Source: Paraburkholderia sp. BL23I1N1
Lineage (GTDB): Bacteria > Pseudomonadota > Gammaproteobacteria > Burkholderiales > Burkholderiaceae
Length of the DNA stretch: 64,000 nucleotides
Assembly (NCBI RefSeq): GCF_003610295.1
Contig: NZ_RAPV01000001.1
Location: 5,332,001 to 5,396,000 of the forward strand
Reading direction: 5' to 3'
A program made the position numbers and the translations under genes. The notes below the pieces were generated by a model, which worked only from the letters and a program-made list of their open reading frames with translations, was not told where the DNA came from and ran no database searches. Position 1 is the first letter of the stretch, and each line of letters begins with the position of its first letter. Positions 44,548-54,179 of this stretch are shown here, in pieces.

Positions 44548-45429
44548 TCAGTCCTTCGCCGCGTATTCCCGATCGAGCTTGTCGTACAGCGGCTTGTTCA
44601 CGAGGCGCTGGCGTTCGCTGAAGGGGGCAACCAGGGTCGCGTCTTCATCGAGGCGGCCATTGCTCTTCAGCGTGCCGAGCGCGCGCTGCATACCGAGGAC
44701 CGCGCCTTGCAGCGCCGCGTTCGCGTACAGGACGATGCCGTAGCCGAGTTTGCCGAGCGCTTCGCGCGATTGCACCGGTGTCTTGCCGCCGATCACGATG
44801 TTGATCAGTTGCGGCTTGTCGAACAGTCCCGGCAAACGCTCGATGTCGGCAAGCGACTCGGTCGCTTCGATAAAGAGAATGTCCGCGCCGGCTTCGATGA
44901 AGCGATGGCCGCGCTCGATCGCGTCTTCAATGCCGTGGACCGCCGCCGAATCGGTGCGCGCCATGATCTGCAGATTGCCGTCTTCGCGGGCATCGACGGC
45001 CGCGCGGATCTTGCCGACCATCTCGCTCGCGCTGACCACTTCCTTGCCCGAGAAGTGGCCGCATTTTTTCGGCATGACCTGGTCTTCGAACTGGATCACG
45101 TCGGCGCCGCTGCGCTCCAGCACGCGCACGGTCTGGCGCACGTTCAGCGCGTTGCCGAAGCCGGTGTCGGCGTCGACGATCAGCGGCAGCGCGACCGCGT
45201 CGCGAATCCGCGCGCAATGTTCGGCGACTTCGGCAAGGCCAATGAAGCCGAGATCGGGCAAGCCGAGCGACATGTTGGTGACGCCCGCGCCCGTGATGTA
45301 GATCGCTTCGAAGCCGGCGTCTTCAATCACTCGCGCGCTCATGGCGTTGAAGGCGCCCGGCACGAGCAGGCCCTGGCGTTGGTTGACTTTGGCGCGGAAG
45401 GCGGCGCGGCGGGTAGCGGAAGTGGTCAT
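44548..45429 (-). CDS. Isocitrate lyase/PEP mutase superfamily protein
   Basis: The 293-residue TIM-barrel protein has the superfamily marks LIVDADTGFGNALN (metal-binding Asp), IQFEDQVMPKKCGHFSG (the KKCGH catalytic loop) and LQIMARTDSAAVHGIEDAIE. Members cleave 2-methylisocitrate, oxaloacetate or dimethylmalate; the KKCGH loop fits the lyase/decarboxylase branch. The divergent PrpR-type activator and a sigma-54 promoter at 45481-45495 suggest control by a C3-C4 organic acid. The rest of a methylcitrate operon (prpC, acnD) is absent, so this is a separate, single-gene target. Confidence 0.88.
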   Translation of the reverse strand: MTTSATRRAAFRAKVNQRQGLLVPGAFNAMSARVIEDAGFEAIYITGAGVTNMSLGLPDLGFIGLAEVAEHCARIRDAVALPLIVDADTGFGNALNVRQTVRVLERSGADVIQFEDQVMPKKCGHFSGKEVVSASEMVGKIRAAVDAREDGNLQIMARTDSAAVHGIEDAIERGHRFIEAGADILFIEATESLADIERLPGLFDKPQLINIVIGGKTPVQSREALGKLGYGIVLYANAALQGAVLGMQRALGTLKSNGRLDEDATLVAPFSERQRLVNKPLYDKLDREYAAKD

Positions 45430-45480
45430 GGCTGTGTGTCTCCGGATAGGAAGTGAGTGGTAGAACGCCGGACTGTATGC

Positions 45481-45495
45481 GCAGGAAGCGTGCCA
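45481..45495 (-). promoter_or_regulatory. Sigma-54-like promoter for the isocitrate-lyase-family gene
   Basis: On the minus strand TGGCAC-N5-CTGC with the GG and GC 10 bases apart. The -24 half is perfect, the -12 half deviates by one base. It lies about 52 bases upstream of the start at 45429. Confidence 0.65.
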
Positions 45496-45581
45496 TTCGT
45501 CGGCACTCAGAATTTGTGCCGAATAATCAATTGGTTAGGCAAAAAGGGGCTGACGTTGCGGTTCATGGCAAAATGTCAGTG

Positions 45582-45607
45582 CGTTCCATGAAACGTTTCA
45601 TGGAACG
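45582..45607. promoter_or_regulatory. 26-bp perfect palindrome, likely PrpR-type enhancer site
   Basis: The arms CGTTCCATGAAAC and GTTTCATGGAACG are exactly complementary with no spacer. It sits between the divergent regulator (start 45633) and the sigma-54 promoter of its neighbour, about 90-125 bases from that promoter, the typical place for an enhancer-binding protein. Confidence 0.75.
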
Positions 45608-45632
45608 TTCCTGCTACAAGCGGAGCGTTGCA

Positions 45633-47597
45633 ATGTCCACTTTCACGTCGTCCCTCGCCATCCCCGATCCCGGCCGCCCAGGTGTCGCATTGGTGAGTAT
45701 CAGCCGGTTGCAATCGCTTTGCGAGACAGTCGCGCCGCGATACACCGGGCGCGCCAGGTTTTTTTCGGTCCGGGAAGGCTACGGCGCCGCCGTGACGGCC
45801 CTGCAGGCCTATGTGGACGCGGGCTCGGTCGACGTCGTGCTGGCAGCCGGATCGAACGGCGCCTACTTGCGCGACAACCTGAGCGTGCCGGTGGTCATGG
45901 TCAAGGTGAACGGGTTCGACGTGCTGAGCGCGATCACCCGCGCTACGACGACCTGGCCCGGCGCACAGATCGGCCTTGTCCTGCACGAAACCATCGCGCA
46001 CGAACTCGCGGACCTGAGCGCGTGGCTGAAGGTCGGCCTGAAGCAGCGGGCCTACCGCTCGATCGACGAAGTGCGGCTCGCGGTCAACAATCTGGCGGCC
46101 GAAGGCTGCAGCGTGATCATCGGCCCCGGCATGGCCTGCGACCTCGCCCAGCAGGCCGGCCTTGAGAGCGTCTTTCTGTACTCGCTCGGCGCGGTCGAAG
46201 AGGCGTTCGAGCGCTCGGTCGAGCTGGCGCGCGTGAGCCGACAGAAGGAATCGAAGCGGGTGCGCCTGAACACGATCGTCGCTCATCTGCGCGACGGCGT
46301 GGCCGCCTTCGACGACGCCGGCCAACTCGAAGCCGTCAATCCGGCCATGCTCGATCTGCTCGGACTCGACCGCGAACAGGACATCCCGGCGCAATTGACA
46401 CGCGCCGTCGGCCCGTTGCTGCGCGAGACGCTCGAGCATGACATGCCGGTTGAAGAGCGCATCGAGCAGATCGGCGGCCGCGCGCTGATCGTCAATTGCG
46501 TGCCGATCGTCGAGCAGGGTCTGCGCTCGGGCTCGGTGGTCACGGTGCAGGACGCGCTGGTCGCGCAACGGATCGACCGCTCGCTGCGCACGAATCAGCG
46601 GCCGAAGCATCTGGTCGCGCGGCACCATCTCGACGATCTGATCGGCAACTCGGTGGCGCTCGAACGGGTGCGGCGGCTCGCGCGCGCAGGTGCGGCGCAC
46701 GACGCCACCGTGCTATTGAGCGGCGAAAGCGGCACCGGCAAGGAACTGGTCGCACAGGGCATCCACACGGCCAGCCGGCGGCGCGGCAATCCGTTTGTCG
46801 CCTTCAATTGCGCGGCGCTCCCAGAAGGGCTGATCGAAAGCGAACTGTTCGGCCATGAGGAAGGTGCGTTCACCGGCGCGCGCCTCGGCGGCAAGCCGGG
46901 CCTCTTCGAAATCGCCCATACCGGCACGATTTTTCTCGACGAAATCGGCGAGATGCCGGCGGCGCTGCAAAGCCGGCTGCTGCGCGTGTTGCAGGAGCGT
47001 GAAGTCATGAAGCTCGGTGCCGGGCGCGCGACCCCGGTCGACGTGCGAGTGATTGCCGCCACGCATCGCGACCTGCACGCGCTGGTCGAGCAGGGCGTGT
47101 TTCGCGCGGATTTGTACTTTCGTCTGAACCTGCTTCAGATAGCCTTGCCGCCGCTGCGCGAAAGGCGCGGCGATGTCGCGCAACTGGCGCGGCACTTGTT
47201 GAATCGCAGCGCGCTCCAATATGGACTGTCGGGTGCCGCGCTCGAGCGGGTGCTGACATTCCTCACGCCCTTGTTCGAGCACTATGCGTGGCCCGGTAAT
47301 GTGCGGGAGCTGGAAAATCTGCTGGCGCGCGCTGCGATTTATCTGAGCGATCCGGCGGGCGTTGGCGGGCAGGACCTGCAGGCGGTGTTTCCGGAATTCG
47401 GGCGGATGCGGCAGAGGGTCGCGGACGTGCAGGGCGCGGTGGCCCAGGTCCACGCCAATGGGGACGCCCCAGTTCGTCACTCACCCACCCGCGAGGATGT
47501 CATGCACGCCCTCGAACAGGCAGGCGGCAACCGCGCTGCAGCAAGCCGGGCACTGGGAATCGGCCGCACAACCCTTTGGCGGCTCATGAAGGACTGA
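45633..47597 (+). CDS. PrpR-type sigma-54-dependent activator
   Basis: The 654-residue protein has the PrpR N-terminal domain ([40 protein letters not shown]), a PAS segment ([20 protein letters not shown]), the AAA+ domain with [16 protein letters not shown] and [15 protein letters not shown], and a Fis-type end ([17 protein letters not shown]). PrpR binds 2-methylcitrate or similar acids and activates divergent genes. The ATG at 45633 is 26 bases after the palindrome; an upstream in-frame start (45453) would run through the palindrome and is unlikely. It probably represses itself through the same site. Confidence 0.9.
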   Translation: MSTFTSSLAIPDPGRPGVALVSISRLQSLCETVAPRYTGRARFFSVREGYGAAVTALQAYVDAGSVDVVLAAGSNGAYLRDNLSVPVVMVKVNGFDVLSAITRATTTWPGAQIGLVLHETIAHELADLSAWLKVGLKQRAYRSIDEVRLAVNNLAAEGCSVIIGPGMACDLAQQAGLESVFLYSLGAVEEAFERSVELARVSRQKESKRVRLNTIVAHLRDGVAAFDDAGQLEAVNPAMLDLLGLDREQDIPAQLTRAVGPLLRETLEHDMPVEERIEQIGGRALIVNCVPIVEQGLRSGSVVTVQDALVAQRIDRSLRTNQRPKHLVARHHLDDLIGNSVALERVRRLARAGAAHDATVLLSGESGTGKELVAQGIHTASRRRGNPFVAFNCAALPEGLIESELFGHEEGAFTGARLGGKPGLFEIAHTGTIFLDEIGEMPAALQSRLLRVLQEREVMKLGAGRATPVDVRVIAATHRDLHALVEQGVFRADLYFRLNLLQIALPPLRERRGDVAQLARHLLNRSALQYGLSGAALERVLTFLTPLFEHYAWPGNVRELENLLARAAIYLSDPAGVGGQDLQAVFPEFGRMRQRVADVQGAVAQVHANGDAPVRHSPTREDVMHALEQAGGNRAAASRALGIGRTTLWRLMKD

Positions 47598-47640
47598 GCC
47601 CAGGATTGGTGCGGTGCAATAGCCGTCGGTCGGCATCAGA

Positions 47641-47677
47641 ATAGCAATAAACTATCGAAATAATTGAAACACACCAC
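47641..47677 (+). promoter_or_regulatory. OxyR-binding site upstream of ahpC
   Basis: ATAG-N7-CTAT-N7-ATTG-N7-CCAC. The first two elements match the OxyR consensus ATAG-N7-CTAT-N7-ATAG-N7-CTAT exactly, the third in two of four bases and the fourth weakly, with correct spacing. It ends 68 bases before the ahpC start. Confidence 0.7.
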
Positions 47678-47745
47678 TTTACCTATTAAGCGGTGTCTGA
47701 CATACTGACTCCACTTTCCAACCACCCTGAAAGAGGACTCAGTAA

Positions 47746-48309
47746 ATGCCGATCATCAACAGTCAAGTCAAACCGTTTAAAGCACAGGCCTATCACAACG
47801 GCGATTTCCAGACCGTCACTGAAGAAAGCCTGAAGGGCAAGTGGTCGGTTTTCGTTTTCTACCCGGCCGACTTCACGTTTGTCTGCCCGACCGAACTGGG
47901 TGACCTGGCCGATCGTTACGCCGAATTCAAGAAGCTCGGCGTCGAAATCTACAGCGTGTCGACCGATACGCACTTCACGCACAAGGCATGGCACGACACG
48001 TCGGACACGATCCAGAAGATCAAGTACCCGATGATCGCTGATCCGACCCTGGCCATCTCGCGCAATTTCGACGTGCTGATCGAAGAAGAAGGTCTGGCAC
48101 TGCGTGGCACGTTCGTGATCAACCCGGAAGGCGAGATCAAGCTGGCCGAAATTCACGACAACGGCATTGGCCGTGACGCCGGCGAACTGCTGCGCAAGGT
48201 GCAAGCTGCGCAATACATCGCGGCTCACCCGGGTGAAGTGTGCCCTGCCAAGTGGACGCCGGGCGCTGAAACGCTGACCCCGTCGCTCGACCTGATCGGC
48301 AAGATCTAA
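47746..48309 (+). CDS. ahpC: Alkyl hydroperoxide reductase subunit C
   Basis: The 187-residue 2-Cys peroxiredoxin has [20 protein letters not shown] with the peroxidatic Cys at about residue 47, and the resolving Cys in [13 protein letters not shown] near 166. It reduces hydrogen peroxide and organic peroxides and is recycled by AhpF, encoded next. The length is typical. An OxyR site lies just upstream, which implies induction by peroxide. The 153-base gap to ahpF has no clear terminator, so co-transcription is possible. Confidence 0.97.
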   Translation: MPIINSQVKPFKAQAYHNGDFQTVTEESLKGKWSVFVFYPADFTFVCPTELGDLADRYAEFKKLGVEIYSVSTDTHFTHKAWHDTSDTIQKIKYPMIADPTLAISRNFDVLIEEEGLALRGTFVINPEGEIKLAEIHDNGIGRDAGELLRKVQAAQYIAAHPGEVCPAKWTPGAETLTPSLDLIGKI

Positions 48310-48462
48310 GGTCTAAAAGCCTCACGCAGTAAGCGCCTCACGGCGTATCGCCGCGCGGACCGCGTCTTACAGCGGTTCGTGCGCCCCCGGGCTGTGCGCC
48401 TCCTATCCGGATGCGTGCGGTGCCCGGGACCTAACACCCCTCGTCACGGAATCGAAAAAGCC

Positions 48463-50058
48463 ATGCTGGACGCCAATCTCAAGACGCAGTTGAAATCCTA
48501 CCTCGAAAAAGTTAGCAGGCCTATCGAGATCGTCGCCTCGCTCGACGACGGTGCGAAATCGCAGGAGCTGCTGGCGTTGCTGAGCGATATCGCGACGTTG
48601 TCGGAGCGCGTCACCGTGATCGAACGCCGCGGCGACAGCGAGCGCAAGCCGTCGTTTTCAATCGGCGAGCCGGGCAAGCAAACGGGTATCCGTTTCGCCG
48701 GTATTCCGATGGGGCATGAATTCACGTCGCTCGTCCTCGCGCTTCTGCAGGTCGGCGGCCATCCGGTCAAACTCGACGACGCGGTGATCGGACAGATCCG
48801 CGGTCTCGACGGCGACTATCAATTCGAAACGTATTTTTCGCTGTCATGCCAGAACTGCCCGGAAGTGGTCCAGGCACTGAACGTGATGGCGCTGATCAAC
48901 CCGCGCATCCGTCACGTGGCGATCGACGGCGCGCTGTTCCAGAACGAAGTCGAAGCGCGCCAGATCATGGCGGTACCGACCATGTTCATGAACGGCGAAG
49001 TGTTCGGCCAGGGCCGCAGCGGCGTGAAGGAAATCCTCGCGAAGCTCGACACCAATGCCGGTGAGCGTGCGGCTAAGGAACTGGCGAAGAAGCCGGTGTT
49101 CGATACGCTGATCGTCGGCGGCGGCCCCGCGGGCGCGGCTGCGGCGATTTACTCGGCGCGCAAGGGTATTGCCACGGGTGTGGTGGCGGAACGCTTCGGC
49201 GGCCAGGTGCTCGATACGCTGGCGATCGAGAACTTCGTCTCCGTGACGGAAACGGAAGGACCGAAGTTCGCGATGGCGCTCGAACAGCACGTGAAGAGCT
49301 ACGAAGTCGACATCATGGACGTGCAGCGCGCTGAAGCGCTGATCCCGGGCCGCATCAACGAGGTGCGTCTGGCGAACGGCGCGGTGCTGAAGGCGAAGAC
49401 CATCATTCTGGCAACCGGTGCCCGCTGGCGCGAAATCAACGTGCCGGGCGAGCGTGAGTACCGTAACCACGGCGTGGCGTACTGCCCGCACTGCGACGGT
49501 CCGCTGTTCAAGGGCAAGCGTGTGGCGGTGATCGGCGGCGGCAACTCGGGCGTCGAAGCGGCGATCGATCTCGCGGGCATCGTGCGTGAAGTGACGCTGT
49601 TCGAATTCGGCGCACAACTGCGTGCTGATGAGGTGCTGCAACGCAAGCTGCGCAGCCTCGCCAACGTGACGATTGTCACGCAGGCACAGACCACGGAAAT
49701 CACCGGCGACGGCAAGAAGGTCAACGGTCTGGTCTATAAGGACTTGCGTTCTGGCGAAGCGAAGAACATCGAGATCGAAGGCGTGTTCGTGCAGATCGGC
49801 CTCGTGCCGAACACCGAATGGCTGAAGGGCACGGTCGAGTTGTCGAAGCACGGCGAGATCGTCGTCGATGCACGCGGCGCGACGTCGGTGCCGGGCGTGT
49901 TCGCCGCCGGCGACGTGACCACGGTCCCGTTCAAGCAGATCGTGATTGCAGTGGGCGAGGGCGCGAAGGCATCGCTCTCCGCGTTCGATCACCTGATCCG
50001 CAGTAGCGATACGGACGAAGTGGTGAGCGAAGCAGAAGTGGCCGAAGCGGCAGTGTGA
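48463..50058 (+). CDS. ahpF: Alkyl hydroperoxide reductase subunit F
   Basis: The 531-residue flavoprotein has an N-terminal double thioredoxin fold with the redox pair in [12 protein letters not shown] (about 126-137). The FAD-binding segment is [20 protein letters not shown] and the catalytic disulfide [13 protein letters not shown] (about 343). The NAD(P)H site is [16 protein letters not shown] and the end [16 protein letters not shown]. It passes electrons from NADH to AhpC. The ATG at 48463 is where family similarity starts; an upstream frame to 48379 is non-homologous. Confidence 0.96.
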   Translation: MLDANLKTQLKSYLEKVSRPIEIVASLDDGAKSQELLALLSDIATLSERVTVIERRGDSERKPSFSIGEPGKQTGIRFAGIPMGHEFTSLVLALLQVGGHPVKLDDAVIGQIRGLDGDYQFETYFSLSCQNCPEVVQALNVMALINPRIRHVAIDGALFQNEVEARQIMAVPTMFMNGEVFGQGRSGVKEILAKLDTNAGERAAKELAKKPVFDTLIVGGGPAGAAAAIYSARKGIATGVVAERFGGQVLDTLAIENFVSVTETEGPKFAMALEQHVKSYEVDIMDVQRAEALIPGRINEVRLANGAVLKAKTIILATGARWREINVPGEREYRNHGVAYCPHCDGPLFKGKRVAVIGGGNSGVEAAIDLAGIVREVTLFEFGAQLRADEVLQRKLRSLANVTIVTQAQTTEITGDGKKVNGLVYKDLRSGEAKNIEIEGVFVQIGLVPNTEWLKGTVELSKHGEIVVDARGATSVPGVFAAGDVTTVPFKQIVIAVGEGAKASLSAFDHLIRSSDTDEVVSEAEVAEAAV

Positions 50059-50219
50059 TGTGCTTGTTTGAGTAGTGAATGGCGGGACGGCGGCCTTCGG
50101 GCCGCCGTTTTTGTTTCTGATGGGACCGGACCTGCTTTTGAGCGGGCTTTTTTTCGGGCTAAGCGATGGCTGAGACCACTGTGTCTGTCAGGGCAATCCG
50201 ACTCACGCCGGCCCGCCAC
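50059..50219. other. Region between ahpF and the small RNA candidate
   Basis: Contains the ahpF terminator (50087-50117). The remainder shows nothing else I can name. Confidence 0.5.
50087..50117 (+). terminator. Rho-independent terminator after ahpF
   Basis: ACGGCGGCC-TTC-GGGCCGCCGT followed by TTTTGTTT, 28 bases beyond the stop. Confidence 0.9.
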
Positions 50220-50356
50220 AAAAACCAACGGCTGCCGTTCGGCAGCCGTCGCATGCGGGATCCTCTATTCACCTTGCGGCGAAATTTCCACTCCAGGTGG
50301 AACCCGGTGACCCGGGCGGCGCTACGTTTTTCACACCCGCTCGTACGTAGTTTTGA
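50220..50356 (-). ncRNA. Candidate structured small RNA (about 137 nt)
   Basis: A sigma-70-type promoter (50363-50391), a predicted start near 50354-50356 and a terminator frame a short leftward transcript with no credible gene. Stems are visible in order: CTACGT/ACGTAG, CCCGG-GTCA-CCGGG, TTCCAC-CTGGA-GTGGAA and the terminator stem ACGGCTGCCG-AA-CGGCAGCCGT, followed by TGG and five U. No known RNA family was recognised. A 32-codon open frame beginning in the -10 region overlaps it but its ATG would not be transcribed. Confidence 0.65.
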
Positions 50357-50362
50357 GCGGTA

Positions 50363-50391
50363 ATCATATGAAGTTGGTCAGTCGCGGTCAA
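50363..50391 (-). promoter_or_regulatory. Sigma-70-type promoter of the small RNA candidate
   Basis: On the minus strand TTGACC, 17 bases, TATGAT: five of six consensus bases in each hexamer and optimal spacing. It points away from alkB toward the ahpF 3' end. Confidence 0.7.
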
Positions 50392-50683
50392 GCAGCCGAC
50401 GGTTCGGCACGCTGCAGCAGGCGGAACCCCAGGCCAGGCTACAACTCGCAGACAGCATGAATTGCAGCCTAAACACCCGTTTCATTCACCCGCTCGACGC
50501 CCATCCCCCATACCGCCCCAACGGCCCCGTTGTTTGGAGCCTCCCACCTAGGCCAATTCCTTGGCTAACCCGCCCGTCAAGCCATATAAATCTGGGAGCC
50601 GGACAAGGTTCTGGCGGCATGCGTACTGGCTGGCAAGCGCACAGCTTGCCGATACCAGGCGACATAAAACAAGGAGGGAGACA
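50392..50683. other. Upstream region of alkB
   Basis: No gene found; it should hold the alkB promoter. A strong ribosome site AAGGAGG sits at 50671-50677. Confidence 0.5.
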
Positions 50684-51838
50684 ATGGCAACATCGCAAGC
50701 GGCCCCCGCGCGGTGGGTCGACGGCAAGCGCTATCTGTGGTTGCTCGGTGCGCTCACCATCACCTTGCCGCTGCACGCCGCCAATCTGGCGTTGCAGACC
50801 GGCTGGCATATTTTCTGGTGGTTCGGGCCGATTTTCGTGTTCGGCATTATCCCGGTGCTCGACTACCTGATCGGTGACGATCCGAGCAATCCCCCCGAGG
50901 AAGTCGTCCCCACGCTCGAACGGGAGCGTTACTACCGCCGCGTGGTCTACCTCGCCACCTTCATCGAATACGTGTCGTTCTTTGGCGCGCTGTGGATCGT
51001 CGGTACGCATGCCCTGGCGTGGTACGACTATCTCGGCTTTGCGCTTTCGCTGGGCGCGGCGACCGGCGTGTCGATCAATACCGCGCACGAGCTCGGCCAC
51101 AAGACCGACGGCTTCGAACGATGGCTCGCCAAGATCACGCTGGCGCCGGTCGCCTACGGTCATTTCTTCGTCGAACATAATCGTGGACACCATGTGCGCG
51201 TGGCGACGCCCCCCGATCCGGCGAGCGCGCGCTACGGCGAATCGTTCTGGCTTTTTTTGCCGCGCACGGTGTTCGGCAGCATCGCGTCGGCGTGGCGTCT
51301 CGAGAAACACCGGCTCGAACGCCTTGGCAAATCGCCCTGGACATGGCGCAATGAAGTCCTGCACGCGTGGGCCATGACGGCGGTGCTGTGGGGCGCGATG
51401 ATCGCGCTGTTCGGCAAGACGGCGATTCCGTTTCTGCTGATTCAGGCGGCGTATGGCGCCTCACTGCTCGAGGTGGTCAATTATCTGGAGCACTACGGGC
51501 TCGGCCGAAAACAACTCGCGAGCGGCCGTTATGAGCGTTGCCAGCCGCAGCACTCGTGGAACAGCAATCGCATCGTGACGAATCTGTTTCTGTACCAGTT
51601 GCAGCGTCACGCCGATCATCATGCAAACCCGACGCGCTCTTACCAGGCGCTGCGTCATTTCGACGGCGCGCCGCAATTACCCTCCGGTTACGCGACGATG
51701 ATCATGCTCGCGTACGTGCCGCCTCTGTGGTTTCGCGTGATGAACCCGCGCGTGGTCGCGCACTATCAAGGCAATATGGCGCAGTCGAATGTCCGGCCGG
51801 CCATTCGTGAGCGCGTGCTGGCGCAGTTTGCCGGCTAG
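50684..51838 (+). CDS. alkB: Alkane 1-monooxygenase/AlkB-type membrane di-iron hydroxylase
   Basis: The 384-residue integral membrane protein has the AlkB histidine boxes NTAHELGHK (about 152), FVEHNRGHHVRVATP (about 161-176) and LYQLQRHADHHANPTRSYQ (about 307), plus NYLEHYGLGR with the fourth His motif. It inserts oxygen at the terminal carbon of alkanes, using rubredoxin for electrons. No rubredoxin gene is adjacent. Six hydrophobic segments are present. I chose ATG 50684 for AAGGAGG upstream; the frame opens earlier at 50561. Confidence 0.93.
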   Translation: MATSQAAPARWVDGKRYLWLLGALTITLPLHAANLALQTGWHIFWWFGPIFVFGIIPVLDYLIGDDPSNPPEEVVPTLERERYYRRVVYLATFIEYVSFFGALWIVGTHALAWYDYLGFALSLGAATGVSINTAHELGHKTDGFERWLAKITLAPVAYGHFFVEHNRGHHVRVATPPDPASARYGESFWLFLPRTVFGSIASAWRLEKHRLERLGKSPWTWRNEVLHAWAMTAVLWGAMIALFGKTAIPFLLIQAAYGASLLEVVNYLEHYGLGRKQLASGRYERCQPQHSWNSNRIVTNLFLYQLQRHADHHANPTRSYQALRHFDGAPQLPSGYATMIMLAYVPPLWFRVMNPRVVAHYQGNMAQSNVRPAIRERVLAQFAG

Positions 51839-51859
51839 CGTGGATCGCTTCACGCAATG

Positions 51860-51897
51860 AAAAAGCCGCCTGGCGAAATGCCAGGCGGCTTTTTTTA
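51860..51897. terminator. Bidirectional terminator between alkB and doxX
   Basis: AAAAAGCCGCCTGGC-GAAAT-GCCAGGCGGC followed by seven T. Flanking A and T runs let it act for both converging genes. Confidence 0.93.
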
Positions 51898-51926
51898 CGA
51901 GCTTGTCGAACACTCGTAGCGCGGCT

Positions 51927-52340
51927 TTAACGACGGTCGATCGAATACTTGCCAGGCCCGGTCACGCACAACAATAGCAGTCCACCCATGATGCTGACGT
52001 TCTTGTAGAAGTGGATCAGGTTGTCGTACTGCACCGCACCCGTCATGTTCCAGTAGTGGTGGCCGATGATCGCCGTGGCGAGCGTATAAAGCGCCAACAG
52101 CAACGCCAGCGGCCGCGTGTAGAAGCCCACCAGCAGCGCAATGCCCACAACAAACTCCATCACGACGGCGATGATCGCCGACAACTCAGGAATCGGCGCG
52201 CCGCTCGACGCCATATAAGCGACGGTGCCGGAAAAGCCGGTCAGCTTCGACCAGCCGAACGTGATGAACAACACCATCAACAGGATGCGGGCGACGAGAA
52301 CGGCTGCGTCTTTCTGGTTTTCAAATAGCGTATAGCGCAT
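51927..52340 (-). CDS. DoxX-family membrane protein
   Basis: The 137-residue protein has four hydrophobic segments and the DoxX marks VARILLMVLFITFGWSKLTG, AVVMEFVVGIALLVGFYTR and YKNVSIMGGLLLLCVTGPG. DoxX proteins are four-helix membrane proteins linked to redox or thiosulfate metabolism in some organisms; the role here is open. The start at 52340 (MRYTLFEN) follows GAG; a TTG at 52352 would add four residues. The pirin gene on the same strand ends 99 bases upstream, so they may share a transcript. Confidence 0.9.
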   Translation of the reverse strand: MRYTLFENQKDAAVLVARILLMVLFITFGWSKLTGFSGTVAYMASSGAPIPELSAIIAVVMEFVVGIALLVGFYTRPLALLLALYTLATAIIGHHYWNMTGAVQYDNLIHFYKNVSIMGGLLLLCVTGPGKYSIDRR

Positions 52341-52439
52341 GATTTTTCTCAATAGGTAAGGATGGGTGCGGCTCGCCGCAATCTTCGCGGCGAGCCATGC
52401 TTAAGTAAATCGCTCAAGTAAGCCGGTTAAATAAGCCGC

Positions 52440-53165
52440 TTAAGCCCAGAACTCCGACATTTCGATGTTACGCAGATCGAACACCAGCACTTCCGCATCG
52501 TGACCTTGTGTGAAGGTCAGGACTTTTTCGTCGCGGACCCGCGCGCCGTCGCCTTCGCCCAACTCGACGCCGTTCACGGCGACGCTGCCGCGCGCCACTT
52601 GAATATACGCGTAACGATTACTGGCCAGTTCGAGCCGCGCAGTTTCGTCACCGTCGAAAAGACCGGCATAGACCCGCGCATCCTGTTGCAGCACCAGCGA
52701 GTCGTCCGCACCGTCCGGCGACAACACGAGGCGCAACACGCCGCGTTTCTCGTCCGCACCAAAGTGACGCTGCTGATAGCGCGGCGTGGTGCCTTTCTGC
52801 CCCGGTGCAATCCAGATCTGCATGAAGTGCACGGGGTCGCTCTTCGAATGGTTGTACTCGCTATGCGCGACACCGGTTCCGGCGCTCATCAACTGGATGT
52901 CGCCAGGCACGATCACCGAACCGGTGCCCATCGTGTCCTTATGTTCCAGCGCGCCTTCCAGCACGTACGAAAAGATCTCCATGTCGCGATGCGGGTGCTT
53001 GCCGAAACCTTGGGCCGGTGCGACGCGGTCGTCGTTGATCACGAGCAGGTCGGAAAAGCCGTTCTGCTTCGGATCGTGATAGCTCGCGAAAGAAAACGTA
53101 TGACGCGAACTGAGCCAGCCGTGCTCCGCGCGGCCGCGTTGATTGGCGTGTCTGATATCGAGCAT
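52440..53165 (-). CDS. Pirin-family (bicupin) protein
   Basis: The 241-residue protein shows the pirin signature: GWLSSRHTFSFASYHDP, then the metal ligands GKHPHRDMEIFSYVLEGALEHKD and GVAHSEYNHS. The C-terminal cupin contains YIQVARGSVAVNGVELGEGD. Pirins bind iron and some act as quercetinases or redox regulators. The ATG at 53165 has AAGGAG 8 bases upstream. A LysR regulator is divergent, and an 8-bp inverted repeat spans the shared promoter. Confidence 0.93.
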   Translation of the reverse strand: MLDIRHANQRGRAEHGWLSSRHTFSFASYHDPKQNGFSDLLVINDDRVAPAQGFGKHPHRDMEIFSYVLEGALEHKDTMGTGSVIVPGDIQLMSAGTGVAHSEYNHSKSDPVHFMQIWIAPGQKGTTPRYQQRHFGADEKRGVLRLVLSPDGADDSLVLQQDARVYAGLFDGDETARLELASNRYAYIQVARGSVAVNGVELGEGDGARVRDEKVLTFTQGHDAEVLVFDLRNIEMSEFWA

Positions 53166-53225
53166 CGTATTTCTCCTTGGTTCTGTTGTGCGATCCGGCC
53201 AGAAGTTTGTCCGCGATCCATGAAT

Positions 53226-53280
53226 GACAGTGTAGGTCAATCAGGATGGATATAATCGTGTGTAAACAGGAAACACTGTC
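53226..53280. promoter_or_regulatory. Inverted repeat flanking a TATAAT promoter between pirin and LysR genes
   Basis: GACAGTGT (53226-53233) and ACACTGTC (53273-53280) are exact complements 39 bases apart. TATAAT lies between them (53251-53256). This fits a LysR regulator binding two sites and controlling both divergent genes. Confidence 0.5.
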
Positions 53281-53300
53281 TCTTTGAGGTGGACAATACG

Positions 53301-54179
53301 ATGCAACTCGATGATATGCGGATATTCGTCGCCACGGTCGACGCCCATAACTTCACGGCAGCGGCCAAGCGGCTTGCGTTATCGAAGCAGTTCGTCAGCC
53401 GGCGCGTCATGGCGCTGGAAGAGGCGCTTGGCGTGCAGTTGCTGATCCGCAATACGCGTAAGCTGGCCGTGACTGAACTCGGTCAGGAGTTTTATGAGCG
53501 TGCGCGGCGCATTCTTGGCGAGGTGGAAGACGCCGAACAGGCGATGTCGCTGCGCCGCGCCGGGCCGCGCGGGCTGTTGCGGGTCAGCGCGCCGATGTCG
53601 TTCGGGATGATGCATTTGTCGCCGTTGGTGGCGAGTTTCCTGCGCGAACATGGGGACGTGCGCTTCGATATGGAGTTGAGCGATCGAACCGTCGACGTGG
53701 TGGGTGAGGGGTTCGATATGGCAATCCGGATCGGAACGTTGCAGGATTCGACGCTGATCGCGCAGAAGCTCGTCGATGTCAGGATGGTGGCGTGTTGTAG
53801 TCCGGGGTATGTGCGGCGGCGGGGCGCGCCTTTGCATCCTGCCGATCTGGTGCGGCATTCATGCTTGCTGTATGGGCATGGTGGGGCTGTGAGTTGGGAT
53901 TTTGTTGTTGATGGTGTTTTGAAAGGGTTTGAAGTGCGTGGGCCGCTGCGGGCTAATAATGGGGAATTGGTTAGGGATGCTGCGGTTGCTGGGTTGGGGA
54001 TTGTTCGGCTTCCTGATTTTATTGTTGCTGAGGCGCTTGGTCGTGGGCAGTTGGTGACTGTATTGGAGGAGTTTTTGCCTTCGGCGGCTACGGTTTATGC
54101 CGTTTATCCGCAGCATCGGCAGAGTTCGGTCACTATTCGGGTTTTTGTGGAGTTTTTGAGGGGGAAGTTGAGGGTTTGA
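53301..54179 (+). CDS. LysR-family transcriptional regulator (divergent from pirin)
   Basis: The 292-residue protein has the LysR helix-turn-helix (MRIFVATVDAHNFTAAAKRL, SKQFVSRRVMALEEALGVQL) and an effector domain (GLLRVSAPMSFGMMHLSPLV, FDMAIRIGTLQDSTLIAQKL). The start at 53301 follows GAGGTGG; an earlier GTG at 53289 is less likely. It is divergent from the pirin-DoxX genes, which are its probable targets. The last third of the gene is notably T- and G-rich on the coding strand compared with its first part. Confidence 0.92.
   Translation: MQLDDMRIFVATVDAHNFTAAAKRLALSKQFVSRRVMALEEALGVQLLIRNTRKLAVTELGQEFYERARRILGEVEDAEQAMSLRRAGPRGLLRVSAPMSFGMMHLSPLVASFLREHGDVRFDMELSDRTVDVVGEGFDMAIRIGTLQDSTLIAQKLVDVRMVACCSPGYVRRRGAPLHPADLVRHSCLLYGHGGAVSWDFVVDGVLKGFEVRGPLRANNGELVRDAAVAGLGIVRLPDFIVAEALGRGQLVTVLEEFLPSAATVYAVYPQHRQSSVTIRVFVEFLRGKLRV

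Noticed and set aside
45576..46700. Minus-strand open frame opposite the PrpR-type gene
   Set aside because: Shadow of the regulator frame, no domain visible.
50268..50371. 32-codon peptide within the small RNA candidate
   Set aside because: Its ATG lies in the -10 box, upstream of the predicted transcript start.
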